The notes beneath the pieces were generated by a model. It was given only the letters and a program-made list of their open reading frames with translations. It was not told the origin of the DNA and did no database searches. Source: UBA10649 sp963793105 (GTDB taxonomy: Bacteria > Actinomycetota > Actinomycetes > S36-B12). Taken from it: a DNA stretch of 64,000 nt. The stretch lies in assembly GCA_963793105.1 (NCBI GenBank), contig CAWBZB010000005.1:1-64000 (forward strand), given 5' to 3'. How positions within the stretch are numbered: the first letter of the stretch is position 1; each line of letters starts with the position of its first letter. Positions 7,784 to 17,275 of the stretch are shown here, in pieces. The position numbers and the translations under genes are program-made.

Positions 7784-10762
7784 GTGGGCGAGCGACTGGT
7801 CGTACGCGGCGCACGCGAGCACAACCTCAAGGATGTGTCGCTGGACCTGCCGCGCGATGCCCTGATCGTGTTCACCGGCCTGTCGGGGTCGGGGAAGTCG
7901 AGTCTGGCCTTCGACACGATCTTCGCGGAGGGGCAGCGTCGCTACGTGGAGAGCCTGTCCTCGTACGCGCGCCAGTTCCTCGGCCAGATGGACAAGCCTG
8001 ACGTCGACTTCATCGAGGGCCTGTCCCCGGCCGTGTCGATCGACCAGAAGTCCACCTCGCGCAACCCGCGCTCCACGGTCGGGACCATCACGGAGGTCTA
8101 CGACTACCTGCGGCTGCTCTTCGCGCGGATCGGGGTGCCCCACTGCCCGGTGTGCGGTGACGTCATCGCCCGCCAGACTCCGCAGCAGATCGTCGACCAG
8201 GTCCTCGACCTTCCCTCGGGCACCCGCTTCCAGGTCCTGGCCCCCGTGGTGCGCGAGCGCAAGGGGGAGTACGCCGACCTCTTCCGCCAGCTGCAGGCGC
8301 AGGGCTACTCGCGCGTCCGGGTGGACGGAGTGGTCCTTGCGCTCGAGGACGTGCCGACGCTCAAGAAGCAGGAGAAGCACACGATCGAGGTGGTCGTCGA
8401 TCGACTCACCGTGAAACCCGAGTCCCGCCGCCGGCTGACGGACTCCGTCGAGACGGCCCTCGGGCTGGCGGGTGGGCTGGTCGTCCTCGAGTACGTGGAT
8501 CGCGACGAGGCCGATCCCGACCGCGAGCGGACCTTCAGCGAGCATCTGGCCTGCACGCGCGACGCGCTGTCCTTCGAGGAGCTCGAGCCCCGGTCCTTCT
8601 CGTTCAACTCCCCGTTCGGTGCGTGCGCGGAATGCACCGGACTGGGGACCCGACGCGAGGTGGATCCGGAGTTGATCGTGCCCGATGAGGACCGGTCGCT
8701 GGAGGAGGGAGCCCTGGCGCCCTGGTCCAAGGGCCAGGTGTCCGACTACTTCCGGCGGCTGCTGGAGGCGATGTGCGACGAGCTCGGGATCAGCATGGAG
8801 ACCCCCTGGCGCGAGCTCCCCGCGACGGCGCGCGACTCGCTGCTGAACGGGCACCCGGTCGAGGTTCACGTGCGATACAAGAATCGCTACGGCCGGCAGC
8901 GGTCGTACTACACCTCCTACGAGGGTGTGATCCCGTTCGTGCAGCGTCGGCACGGGGAGGCCGACAGCGACGCCAGCCGGGAGCGCTTCGAGGGGTTCAT
9001 GCGCGAGGTGCCCTGCGCGGCCTGCGGTGGAGCCCGGCTCAAGCCCATCGCCCTGGCCGTCACCATCGAGGATCACTCGATCGCGGATATCGCCTCGCTC
9101 CCGATCGGTGACGCGGCCACGCTGCTGGCGGGGCTGAACCTGTCCGATCGCGATGCGGCGATCGCGTCGAGGGTCCTCAAGGAGGTCAATGAGCGCCTCA
9201 CGTTCCTCGTCGACGTCGGCCTCCACTACCTGTCACTGGATCGCGCCGCGGGCACTCTGGCGGGCGGCGAGGCCCAGCGGATCCGGCTGGCCACGCAGAT
9301 CGGGTCCGGCCTCGTCGGGGTGCTCTACGTGCTCGACGAACCGAGCATCGGCCTGCACCAGCGGGACAACCACCGCCTGATCGAGACCCTGGTCCGTCTC
9401 CGCGACCTGGGCAACACGCTGATCGTCGTCGAGCACGATGAGGACACCATCCGTACCGCCGACTGGGTGGTCGACATCGGTCCCGGGGCAGGGGAGCACG
9501 GCGGGCGCGTGGTCGTCAGCGGGCCCGTCCAGGACCTGCTGTCGAGCTCGGAGTCGATCACGGGCCAGTACCTGAGCGGCCGGCGCAGTATCGAGGTCCC
9601 GGCCCTGCGCAGGCCTCAGGACGGACGGGTCATCACGGTCCAGGGGGCCAGCGAGCACAACCTGCGCGACGTGACGGTGTCCTTCCCGCTCGGCAACCTG
9701 GTGGCGGTCACCGGCGTGAGCGGATCCGGGAAGTCGACCCTGGTCAATGATGTCCTGTTCAACGTGCTGGCCCGCGATCTCAACGGCTCGCGCACGGTTC
9801 CGGGGCGGCACAAGCGGGTCGAGGGCCTGGAGCATGTGGACAAGGTGGTCCATGTCGACCAGAGCCCGATCGGACGGACCCCGAGGAGCAACCCGGCGAC
9901 GTACACGGGGGTGTTCGACCACATCCGCCGGCTGTTCGCCGAGACTCCGGAGGCGAAGGTCCGCGGCTACCTGCAGGGCCGGTTCTCCTTCAACGTGAAG
10001 GGCGGGCGCTGCGAGGCCTGCGCCGGAGACGGCACCATCAAGATCGAGATGAACTTCCTCCCCGATGTCTACGTCCCGTGCGAGGTCTGCCACGGGGCGC
10101 GCTACAACCGGGAGACCCTCGAGGTGCACTACAAGGGTCGGACGATCGCCCAGGTCCTCGACATGCCGATCGAGGAGGCCCTGGAGTTCTTCGCCGCGGT
10201 TCCCGCCATCGCCCGGCACCTCTCCACGCTGGTGGACGTCGGCCTGGGCTATGTCCGGATGGGGCAGTCGGCGCCGACCTTGAGCGGCGGTGAGGCGCAG
10301 CGCGTGAAGTTGTCGGCCGAGCTGCAGAAGCGGTCCACCGGACGCACGGTCTACGTGCTGGACGAACCCACCACGGGACTGCACTTCGAGGACATCCGGA
10401 AGCTCCTGGGCGTGCTGCAGAGCCTCGTGGACAAGGGCAACACGGTCATCGTGATCGAGCACAACCTCGACGTCATCAAGGCGGCCGACTGGATTGTCGA
10501 CCTGGGGCCTGAAGGCGGATCCGGGGGCGGTCGGGTCGTCGCCGCCGGGGCTCCGGAGGACGTAGCGGCCGCCTCGGGGAGCCACACGGGATTCTTCCTC
10601 ACGCGACTCCTGAAGGGAGCGGCGCCGACCACGCCTGCTCGGCGGGGCAAGGCCGCGTCCGCGGCCAAGGAGGGGAAGGCTGCGCGGAGCAGGAAGACAG
10701 CGCGACCGGCGAAGGATGCCACCCCGCCCCGTGGCCGCGGGAGCCGCGTAAAGAGTGCGTAA
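7784..10762 (+). CDS. uvrA: Excinuclease ABC subunit UvrA
   Basis: UvrA is the dimeric ATPase that finds bulky DNA lesions and loads UvrB. The 992-residue protein has two ABC ATPase halves: Walker A GLSGSGKSSL near residue 31 and GVSGSGKSTL near residue 645. The signatures LAGGEAQRIRLATQ and LSGGEAQRVKLSAEL are intact. Zinc modules include CPVCG (about residue 119) and the paired CEAC/CEVC module in the second half (about residues 745-770). The basic Ala/Lys/Arg C-terminal tail is common in actinobacteria. The GTG start at 7784 follows a GGAGAGGA ribosome binding site. Confidence 0.97.
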   Translation: MGERLVVRGAREHNLKDVSLDLPRDALIVFTGLSGSGKSSLAFDTIFAEGQRRYVESLSSYARQFLGQMDKPDVDFIEGLSPAVSIDQKSTSRNPRSTVGTITEVYDYLRLLFARIGVPHCPVCGDVIARQTPQQIVDQVLDLPSGTRFQVLAPVVRERKGEYADLFRQLQAQGYSRVRVDGVVLALEDVPTLKKQEKHTIEVVVDRLTVKPESRRRLTDSVETALGLAGGLVVLEYVDRDEADPDRERTFSEHLACTRDALSFEELEPRSFSFNSPFGACAECTGLGTRREVDPELIVPDEDRSLEEGALAPWSKGQVSDYFRRLLEAMCDELGISMETPWRELPATARDSLLNGHPVEVHVRYKNRYGRQRSYYTSYEGVIPFVQRRHGEADSDASRERFEGFMREVPCAACGGARLKPIALAVTIEDHSIADIASLPIGDAATLLAGLNLSDRDAAIASRVLKEVNERLTFLVDVGLHYLSLDRAAGTLAGGEAQRIRLATQIGSGLVGVLYVLDEPSIGLHQRDNHRLIETLVRLRDLGNTLIVVEHDEDTIRTADWVVDIGPGAGEHGGRVVVSGPVQDLLSSSESITGQYLSGRRSIEVPALRRPQDGRVITVQGASEHNLRDVTVSFPLGNLVAVTGVSGSGKSTLVNDVLFNVLARDLNGSRTVPGRHKRVEGLEHVDKVVHVDQSPIGRTPRSNPATYTGVFDHIRRLFAETPEAKVRGYLQGRFSFNVKGGRCEACAGDGTIKIEMNFLPDVYVPCEVCHGARYNRETLEVHYKGRTIAQVLDMPIEEALEFFAAVPAIARHLSTLVDVGLGYVRMGQSAPTLSGGEAQRVKLSAELQKRSTGRTVYVLDEPTTGLHFEDIRKLLGVLQSLVDKGNTVIVIEHNLDVIKAADWIVDLGPEGGSGGGRVVAAGAPEDVAAASGSHTGFFLTRLLKGAAPTTPARRGKAASAAKEGKAARSRKTARPAKDATPPRGRGSRVKSA

Positions 10763-10802
10763 ATCCTACGCGTGCCGGTGGGCGCGGAGCGTCCTTCTGA
10801 CG

Positions 10803-10808
10803 TAGCGT
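10803..10808 (+). promoter_or_regulatory. -10 element for the Rieske lipoprotein gene
   Basis: TAGCGT lies 37 nt upstream of the GTG start at 10846, leaving room for a short leader with a GGGAGG ribosome binding site at 10835-10840. No clear -35 is visible. Confidence 0.4.
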
Positions 10809-10845
10809 GGTGTTGAAGGTTCAACCGTCGGCACGGGAGGTTCAG

Positions 10846-11328
10846 GTGGAACTCGATCGACGCACGGTGCTGCAGGCCAGTGGTGTGATCGCGGCCGGAG
10901 GACTCGTCGCCGCGTGCTCCTCCGGAGGGAGCGAGTCCGCAGCCACGTCAGCCGGCCCGGAGTCCAGTGCGGCCGAGGCCTCGTCGGCGCCAGCACCGGC
11001 ATCGTCCGCCGCCCCGGAGGGAAGCGCGCCTGCTGCCCCGGCGGACGCCGTGGCGGCCGCGTCGGACATCCCGGTCGGGGGAGGGCTGATCCTCGATGAA
11101 CCCGCGGTGGTCGTCACGCAGCCCACTGAGGGAGACATCAAGGCCTTCACCGCCATCTGCCCGCACCAGGGCTGCCTGGTGAGCGAGGTTGTCGACAACG
11201 AGATCATCTGCCCGTGCCACGGATCGAAGTTCTCCGCCTCGGACGGCGCCGTCATCTCGGGTCCGGCCCAATCCCCACTGCAGCCTGCGGGCGTCGCCGT
11301 CGAGGGCGGCAGCGTCGTCCTGACCTGA
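10846..11328 (+). CDS. Tat-exported Rieske [2Fe-2S] lipoprotein
   Basis: A 160-residue protein with a twin-arginine signal (RRTVLQASG) ending in a lipobox, VAAC with Cys24, so it is probably folded in the cytoplasm, exported by Tat and lipid-anchored outside. A Ser/Ala/Pro-rich linker (about 26-68) leads to a Rieske fold with cluster ligands in CPHQGC (Cys105, His107) and CPCHGSKF (Cys123, His126). It is not next to cytochrome bc1 genes and is shorter than QcrA, so it is a stand-alone extracytoplasmic electron carrier of unknown partner. The GTG at 10846 is chosen because of the GGGAGG site and because the signal peptide starts there. Confidence 0.9.
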   Translation: MELDRRTVLQASGVIAAGGLVAACSSGGSESAATSAGPESSAAEASSAPAPASSAAPEGSAPAAPADAVAAASDIPVGGGLILDEPAVVVTQPTEGDIKAFTAICPHQGCLVSEVVDNEIICPCHGSKFSASDGAVISGPAQSPLQPAGVAVEGGSVVLT

Positions 11329-11348
11329 GGTTGGCGGCGCCGGGTTCC

Positions 11349-11354
11349 TAGGCT
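11349..11354 (+). promoter_or_regulatory. -10 element of a leaderless uvrC promoter
   Basis: TAGGCT is followed by GACCCC and then the uvrC ATG at 11361, a 6-nt spacing that puts the start of transcription at the start codon. No ribosome binding site is present. Confidence 0.6.
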
Positions 11355-11360
11355 GACCCC

Positions 11361-13265
11361 ATGGCCGACCCGGTGTCCTACCGACCAGCCCCCGGTGACA
11401 TCCCCACCGATCCGGGCGTGTACCGGTTCCGCGACGAGCACGGCCGCGTGGTGTACGTGGGCAAGGCCCGCAACCTGCGCTCGCGGCTCAACTCCTACTT
11501 CGCCGACCCGGCGGGACTGCATCCGCGGACCCGGTCGATGGTCACGACCGCGGCCTCGGTCGACTGGGTGATCGTGGCGAACGAGGTGGAGGCGCTCGCG
11601 CTCGAGTACTCGTGGATCAAGCAGTACGACCCCCGGTTCAACGTCAAGTACCGCGACGACAAGAGCTACCCCTACCTCGCCGTCACCGTGGGGGAGGAGT
11701 TCCCGCGGGCTGCGGTCGTCCGTGAGGCCAAGCGCAAGGGGACGCGCTACTTCGGTCCGTACGCCCACGCCTGGGCCATCCGGGACACGCTGGACCAGCT
11801 CGTGCGGGTGTTCCCGATCCGGACCTGCCGGGACGGGGTCTTCCGTCGAGCGCATCAGGTGGGTCGGCCCTGCCTGCTCGGCTACATCGACAAGTGCAGT
11901 GCCCCGTGCGTGGGTCGGATCGACGCCACCGAGTACCGCGGGCTCGTGGACGACTTCACCTCCTTCATGTCGGGGCAGTCGGAGGAGCACATTCGGTCTG
12001 TCGAGCGTGAGATGAGGGCGGCGTCCGCTCGGATGGAGTACGAGGAGGCCGCGCGACTGCGCGACCGGCTCGGCGCCCTGACCCGTGCGCTGGAGCGCAA
12101 TACCGTCGTCTTCGACGACTCGACCGACGCCGACGTCATCGCGGTCGCGGAGGACGAGCTCCAGATGGGCGTCCAGGTCTTCCACGTCCGCGGCGGACGG
12201 ATCCGGGGCGAGCGGGGATTCGTCCTGGAGAAGGCCGAGGACCTGACGACGTCCGGGTACCTGGAGCGGGTGCTGCAACGCGTGTACTCCGAGACCGAGG
12301 TGAACGTCCCGCCCCGCGAGGTCCTCCTGTCCGCGCCCCTGGACGACTCGCGGACCTGGAGCGCCTGGCTGAGTGGCCTTCGCGGATCCCGGGTCACGAT
12401 CCGCACCCCTCAGCGCGGCGACAAACGGTCCCTCATGGCCACCGCGACGGCCAATGCGGAGAACACCCTGCGCCTCCACACCGCCCGCCGGTCGGGCGAC
12501 CTGACGACGAGGAGCCAGGCCCTCCGGGAGCTTCAGGAGGGATTGGGGCTGCTGGAGCCGCCCCTGCGGATCGAGTGCATCGACATCTCGACGCTGCAGG
12601 GGCAGGACACGGTCGCCTCCCTCGTCGTGTTCGAGGATGCGCTTCCACGCAAGCGCGACTACCGGTCCTTCGTGATCCGGACGCCGCACGCGGATGACAC
12701 CGCTGCGGTGGCGGAGGTCGTGACCCGTCGCTTCCAGTCGCGTGACCTGCCCGACGGTGACGAGGGACGTCGGTTCGCCTACCCGCCGGCGCTCCTCGTG
12801 ATCGACGGGGGCGCCCCGCAGGTACGGGCTGCCCAGGACGCGCTGATGGAGGTGGGGATGGGCGACCTGCCGGTCGTCGGACTGGCCAAGCGACTGGAGG
12901 AGGTCTGGCTTCCGGACGACCCGGATCCGGTCATCCTGCCCAGGACCAGCGAGGCGCTCTACCTGCTCCAGCGGGTCCGGGACGAGGCCCACCGCACCGC
13001 CATCGCGCTGCACCGCAAGCGGCGCGGCAAGCGAGCGACGGTGAGCGTGCTCGACGGCATCCCCGGACTGGGGCCGGCCAAGTCGAAGGCGCTGCTCAAG
13101 CACTTCGGTTCCGTCCGCGCTCTGCGAGCCGCGTCGACGCAGGCGCTCCAGGAGGTGCCAGGAATCGGTCCGTCGCTGGCGACCACGATCCGCAGCACGC
13201 TCCACCCGGGCATCGACGACCCTGACGCCGGTGATCCGCGCGCCGTCGACCCGCCACGAACCTGA
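11361..13265 (+). CDS. uvrC: Excinuclease ABC subunit UvrC
   Basis: UvrC makes both incisions around a lesion verified by UvrB. The 634-residue protein has the GIY-YIG nuclease at its N-terminus (GVYRFRDEHGRVVYVGKARN, about residues 18-37), a UVR motif in the middle (MEYEEAARLRDRLG, about 226-239), an RNase H-like second nuclease (with IDGGAPQVRAAQ near residue 480) and two helix-hairpin-helix motifs at the end (LDGIPGLGPAKSKALL, EVPGIGPSLA). Length and order are normal. It starts the run leading into rapZ-yvcK-whiA, a usual actinobacterial arrangement. Confidence 0.97.
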   Translation: MADPVSYRPAPGDIPTDPGVYRFRDEHGRVVYVGKARNLRSRLNSYFADPAGLHPRTRSMVTTAASVDWVIVANEVEALALEYSWIKQYDPRFNVKYRDDKSYPYLAVTVGEEFPRAAVVREAKRKGTRYFGPYAHAWAIRDTLDQLVRVFPIRTCRDGVFRRAHQVGRPCLLGYIDKCSAPCVGRIDATEYRGLVDDFTSFMSGQSEEHIRSVEREMRAASARMEYEEAARLRDRLGALTRALERNTVVFDDSTDADVIAVAEDELQMGVQVFHVRGGRIRGERGFVLEKAEDLTTSGYLERVLQRVYSETEVNVPPREVLLSAPLDDSRTWSAWLSGLRGSRVTIRTPQRGDKRSLMATATANAENTLRLHTARRSGDLTTRSQALRELQEGLGLLEPPLRIECIDISTLQGQDTVASLVVFEDALPRKRDYRSFVIRTPHADDTAAVAEVVTRRFQSRDLPDGDEGRRFAYPPALLVIDGGAPQVRAAQDALMEVGMGDLPVVGLAKRLEEVWLPDDPDPVILPRTSEALYLLQRVRDEAHRTAIALHRKRRGKRATVSVLDGIPGLGPAKSKALLKHFGSVRALRAASTQALQEVPGIGPSLATTIRSTLHPGIDDPDAGDPRAVDPPRT

Positions 13266-13304
13266 TCAGCAATGATGGACCCCGTGCAGAGCCAGGAGGA
13301 AGCG

Positions 13305-14186
13305 ATGGACGACCAGCCTCAGCCTCAGCACTCGCTGCGCCTCGTGCTCGTCACCGGGATGTCCGGGGCCGGTCGCTCCACGGCGGCTCGGGCCCTGGAG
13401 GATCTCGGCTGGTTCATCATCGACAACATGCCGCCGTCCCTGCTCCAGGCGGCCATCGACCTCGCTCGTCGCACCCCGGACGTCGACAGTGTCGGGGTGG
13501 TCCTCGACGCCCGAGGCGGATCGTTCTTCCGGCAGGTGAGCGAGGTCGTACAAGGCCTGCCCCAGGAGGGGGTGGACCTCCGCACGGTCTTCCTCGAGGC
13601 GTCGGACGAGGTCCTGGTGAGGCGTTTCGAGAGCTCGCGACGCCCGCATCCCCTGCAGCACGGCGAACGGATCCTGGACGGGCTCCAGGCCGAGCGTGCC
13701 CTCCTGGGCGACCTGCGGGCCTCGGCCGACCTCGTGATCGACACGTCGTCGCTCAACGTCCATGACCTCCGCCGGCGCATCGAGACGGCCTTCGCCGTCG
13801 ACAGTCCGCCCCAGCTCACCTGCACCGTGATGTCCTTCGGCTTCAAGTACGGGATCCCCGTGGACGCCGACATGGTCGCGGATGCGCGGTTCCTGCCGAA
13901 CCCGTACTGGGACGAGGCACTGCGGCCACTCACCGGCCAGGATGCGCGGGTCGCGGCGGACGTCCTCGGACGTCCCGGTGCCTCTGACTTCCTCGAGACC
14001 TACGAACGCCTGGTCCACATCGTCACCTCCGGCTACCTGCGCGAGGGCAAGCGCTACGTGACAGTGGCCGTCGGGTGCACGGGCGGGAAGCATCGCAGCG
14101 TGGCGATCTCCGAGGCACTGGCCGCCCAGCTGTCCGGGAGCGGGATCGAGACGTCGGTCATCCACCGCGACCTGGGACGGGAATGA
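13305..14186 (+). CDS. rapZ: RNase adapter / nucleotide-binding protein RapZ
   Basis: RapZ is a P-loop protein; in E. coli it directs RNase E to the GlmZ sRNA and so controls amino-sugar synthesis, while its actinobacterial role is less clear. The 293-residue product has Walker A GMSGAGRST (18-26) with Arg instead of the usual Lys, the DNMPPSLL segment, and the C-terminal domain with GCTGGKHRSV and FGFKYGIP. The ATG at 13305 is preferred for its AGGAGGA site 4 nt upstream; ATGs at 13272 and 13275 and a GTG at 13284 are in frame. It overlaps yvcK by ATGA. Confidence 0.93.
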   Translation: MDDQPQPQHSLRLVLVTGMSGAGRSTAARALEDLGWFIIDNMPPSLLQAAIDLARRTPDVDSVGVVLDARGGSFFRQVSEVVQGLPQEGVDLRTVFLEASDEVLVRRFESSRRPHPLQHGERILDGLQAERALLGDLRASADLVIDTSSLNVHDLRRRIETAFAVDSPPQLTCTVMSFGFKYGIPVDADMVADARFLPNPYWDEALRPLTGQDARVAADVLGRPGASDFLETYERLVHIVTSGYLREGKRYVTVAVGCTGGKHRSVAISEALAAQLSGSGIETSVIHRDLGRE

Positions 14187-15166
14187 CCCGGCAGACGCTG
14201 CCCAGCGCTGCACTCGGTGAGTCGTCTCGACGGCGCGTCGTCGCGTTGGGCGGCGGACACGGGCTGGCGGCCTCCCTGCAGGCGCTGCGTCGCGTGACGA
14301 GCTCGCTGACGGCGGTCGTCGGGGTTGCGGACGACGGTGGCTCCAGCGGCAGGCTCCGCTCGGAGTTCGGGATTCTCCCGCCGGGCGACCTGCGGATGGC
14401 ACTGGCGGCCCTGTGCGGGGACGACTCATGGGGGCGGACCTGGGAGCAGGTGATCCAGCACCGGTTCGGTGGGACGGGCGAGCTCGCTGGTCACTCGGTG
14501 GGGAACCTGCTGATCACGGCGTTGTGGGAGCAGACGGGCGACGCCGTGACCGGCCTGGACTGGATCGCGGCACTGCTGGAGGCGAACGGACGGGTGCTGC
14601 CGTGCAGCGACGTCCCGTTGACGATCGTGGCCGAGGTGCTGGGTCACGAGCCGGCCCGCCCGGACGAGGTCACGATCGTGCGTGGCCAGGTGGCTGTCGC
14701 CACGACGCCGGGCACCGTGATGCACCTGTCCCTGGATCCGCCTGAGCCGCCGGCCTGCCGCGAGGCCTTGAGGGCGGTCGGCGAGGCGGACGCGCTCGTC
14801 CTGGGGCCCGGTTCCTGGTACACGTCGGTGATCCCGCACCTGGTCATCCCCGAGCTCGCCCGGGCCATCACCGAGAGCCCGGCCCGACGGATCGTCGTCC
14901 TGAACCTGAACCCGCAGATGGGGGAGACGACCGGCTTCGCGGCACACACGTATCTCGACGTCCTGTACAACTTCCTCCCGGATCTGCGGATCGACACCGT
15001 GATCGCCGACCGCCACCACGTCGAGGACATGACCGCGCTGCAGCGCTCCTGCGCGGATCTCGGCGCCGAGGTGTTCCTGATGGACGTCGCAAGGACCGGT
15101 CCAGGCGACGCAGGTATGCACGACCCGCAGCGGCTCGCCGTGGCATTCGATACGGTGCTGGCCTAG
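14183..15166 (+). CDS. yvcK: YvcK/CofD-like gluconeogenesis factor
   Basis: A 327-residue cytoplasmic protein of the YvcK family, which binds UDP-sugars and influences carbon flux and cell-wall precursor supply (CuvA in mycobacteria). Family motifs are GGGHGLAASLQAL near the N-terminus, VADDGGSSGRLR, and ALVLGPGSWYTSVIPHL in the middle. The ATG at 14183 overlaps the rapZ stop (ATGA), so translation is coupled. The rapZ-yvcK-whiA order is widely conserved in Gram-positive bacteria. Confidence 0.93.
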   Translation: MTRQTLPSAALGESSRRRVVALGGGHGLAASLQALRRVTSSLTAVVGVADDGGSSGRLRSEFGILPPGDLRMALAALCGDDSWGRTWEQVIQHRFGGTGELAGHSVGNLLITALWEQTGDAVTGLDWIAALLEANGRVLPCSDVPLTIVAEVLGHEPARPDEVTIVRGQVAVATTPGTVMHLSLDPPEPPACREALRAVGEADALVLGPGSWYTSVIPHLVIPELARAITESPARRIVVLNLNPQMGETTGFAAHTYLDVLYNFLPDLRIDTVIADRHHVEDMTALQRSCADLGAEVFLMDVARTGPGDAGMHDPQRLAVAFDTVLA

Positions 15167-15214
15167 GGCGGTTCCCCGACGCCCGTCGGCCACACGATCG
15201 GAGCAGGCAGCGCA

Positions 15215-16195
15215 ATGGCGATGACGGCGGCGGTCAAGGACGAGCTGAGCCGCGTCGAGGTCACGAAGTCGTGCTGCCGCAAGGCCGAGGTCTCGACCAT
15301 GCTCCGGTTCGCCGGCGGACTGCACATCGTCGCGGGACACATCGTCATCGAGGCCGAAGTCGACACCGGCGCAACCGCGCGCCGCCTGCGCAAGGACATC
15401 TTCGACGTGTACGGCCATGAGAGCGATATCGCCATGGTCCAGTCCGGTGGCCTGCGCAAGGGGACGCGGTACCTCGTGCGCGTGGTCGATGGGGGAGAGG
15501 CGCTGGCGCGGCAGACCGGCATCGTGGACGGGAGCGGGCGCCCGGTTCGCGGGCTGCCCCCGGCGATCGTCTCCGGCGGCCTGTGCGACTGCGAGGCTGC
15601 CTGGCGGGCCGCCTTCCTGGCCCACGGATCCCTGACGGAGCCCGGACGGTCGTCGTCCCTGGAGATCACGTGCCCGGGCCCGGAGGCGGCGCTGGCCCTG
15701 GTCGGGGCGGCTCGGCGGCTGGGGATCGCCTCCAAGTCCCGCGAGGTACGGGGCGTCGACCGAGTGGTCATCCGCGACGGGGACGCGATCGGCGCCATGC
15801 TGACCCGGCTCGGCGCCCACGAATCGGTCCTTGCCTGGGAGGAGCGCCGGATGCGGCGTGAGGTCCGGGCGACGGCGAACCGGCTCGCGAACTTCGACGA
15901 CGCCAACCTGCGTCGGTCGGCGCGGGCTGCGGTGGCCGCCGGCGCCAGGGTCCAGCGGGCGATGGAGATCCTCGGCGACGACGTCCCTGACCATCTGGTC
16001 GTCGCGGGACGACTGCGGCTGGACCACCAGCAGGCGAGCCTGGAGGAGCTCGGCGCCCTGGCCGATCCGCCCATGACCAAGGACGCGATCGCCGGCCGGA
16101 TCCGTCGATTGCTGGCCCTGGCGGACAAGCGCGCCGCCGAGCTGGGGCTACCGGGTACCGAGGCGGCGCTCGGCCCCGACCAGTTGATGCCGTAG
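15215..16195 (+). CDS. whiA: DNA-binding protein WhiA
   Basis: WhiA is a DNA-binding protein with a degenerate LAGLIDADG homing-endonuclease-like N-terminal domain and a C-terminal helix-turn-helix. In Streptomyces it works with WhiB in sporulation septation, and it is retained in non-sporulating actinobacteria. The 326-residue product has the expected SCCRKAE and FDDANLRRS segments and the C-terminal LEELGALADPPMTKDAIAGR recognition region. The start at 15215 (MAMTAAVKDEL) matches the family. A 48-nt gap separates it from yvcK. Confidence 0.95.
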   Translation: MAMTAAVKDELSRVEVTKSCCRKAEVSTMLRFAGGLHIVAGHIVIEAEVDTGATARRLRKDIFDVYGHESDIAMVQSGGLRKGTRYLVRVVDGGEALARQTGIVDGSGRPVRGLPPAIVSGGLCDCEAAWRAAFLAHGSLTEPGRSSSLEITCPGPEAALALVGAARRLGIASKSREVRGVDRVVIRDGDAIGAMLTRLGAHESVLAWEERRMRREVRATANRLANFDDANLRRSARAAVAAGARVQRAMEILGDDVPDHLVVAGRLRLDHQQASLEELGALADPPMTKDAIAGRIRRLLALADKRAAELGLPGTEAALGPDQLMP

Positions 16196-16198
16196 CCC

Positions 16199-17263
16199 AT
16201 GCCCGACGTCGTGCCCCGTGCCGCGTCCGCGAGCCCCGTCCCGACGCCGCCGCAGGTGTCAGCGGAGTGTGTCTACGCGACGGCGGGCTGGGGGGTCCAC
16301 GACGAGAGATGGACGGTAGGGCTGTCCGAGGTAGGCCTGTCTCCCGTCGTCATCTCGCTCGGCCGCGATGCCGCCGGTCCTGAGCAGCTTCGGCAGGCCG
16401 TCGCCTCGGCAGCCAGGGGCGGCCGGCCGGTGCTCGCCGGTCCACTCACGACCGTGACCAGGCCGCTGGCCGACCTTGACCTGCGGCTGGTCGGCCTGTC
16501 GTGGGGGCATGACCTCGCCGACGCGGATCCTGGGGATCTGGCCTGGTTGACGAGGCTGAGAGGACTCGTCGTCGACTCGGAGGCCAACCGGACTGTCGCG
16601 CTCGAGGCCGGACTCGCGGCGGAGCGCATCACCTTCCTGCCCTGGGGCATCGACCTCGACACCTTCTCGTTCGCGGCGGGATCGGGCCAGCGGCTTGCCA
16701 TCGACGTCCCCGAGGGCGCGCTGCTGGTGCTCTCGCTGCGGGCCCACGAGGAGATCTACCGGGTCTCGGACATCATCCGGGCGTTCGCCCGACTTCCCGG
16801 CGTGGCGGGAACGAGGCAGTCACGAGGTCCGTTCCTGGTGGTGGGCCACTCCGGTTCCCGCACCGCGGACCTGCGCTCCCTGACCGAGGATCTCGGCATC
16901 GCGGACCGGGTGCGGTTCATCGGGACGGTGCCGGAACCGGAGTTGGCGCCGCTGCTCGCCCACGCCGCCTGCTACGTCACCGCCTCGCGGGTCGATGGCA
17001 CGTCGGTCACCTTGCTGCAGGCGATGGCGTGCGGCGCTCCCGTGGTCGCGAGCGACACGCCGGGAAACCTGGGCTGGGTGGACGACGGCGTGACCGGGTT
17101 CACGTTCCCCACTGGCGACGTCGAGGGCTTGGCCGCCGCCATGTCGCGGGCGATCGCCGAGCGTCCTCGCGAGATGCTGCTGCGGGCTCGCGCCGAGGTG
17201 GAGGAGTCGGCCGATTGGCACGCGAACCTGGTCCGGCTCCGCCGCGCATTGGATACGGCGTGA
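16199..17263 (+). CDS. GT4-type glycosyltransferase
   Basis: A 354-residue soluble glycosyltransferase with the C-terminal Rossmann domain of the GT-B/GT4 fold. Visible motifs are FLPWGIDLDTF (start of the donor domain), RFIGTVPEPELAPLLAHA and DGTSVTLLQAMACGAPVVASDTPG, the nucleotide-sugar site with the loop normally reading E-x-x-x-x-P. It starts 3 nt after whiA and ends before the gap promoter, so it probably shares the whiA transcript. The acceptor and sugar cannot be told. A glycosyltransferase is not a usual member of the whiA-gap interval. Confidence 0.85.
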   Translation: MPDVVPRAASASPVPTPPQVSAECVYATAGWGVHDERWTVGLSEVGLSPVVISLGRDAAGPEQLRQAVASAARGGRPVLAGPLTTVTRPLADLDLRLVGLSWGHDLADADPGDLAWLTRLRGLVVDSEANRTVALEAGLAAERITFLPWGIDLDTFSFAAGSGQRLAIDVPEGALLVLSLRAHEEIYRVSDIIRAFARLPGVAGTRQSRGPFLVVGHSGSRTADLRSLTEDLGIADRVRFIGTVPEPELAPLLAHAACYVTASRVDGTSVTLLQAMACGAPVVASDTPGNLGWVDDGVTGFTFPTGDVEGLAAAMSRAIAERPREMLLRARAEVEESADWHANLVRLRRALDTA

Positions 17264-17275
17264 CGTCTCCGGCTG

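Noticed and set aside
10842..13205. Long antisense frame over the Rieske gene and uvrC
   Set aside because: Same shadow effect; the sense strand holds clear, complete proteins.
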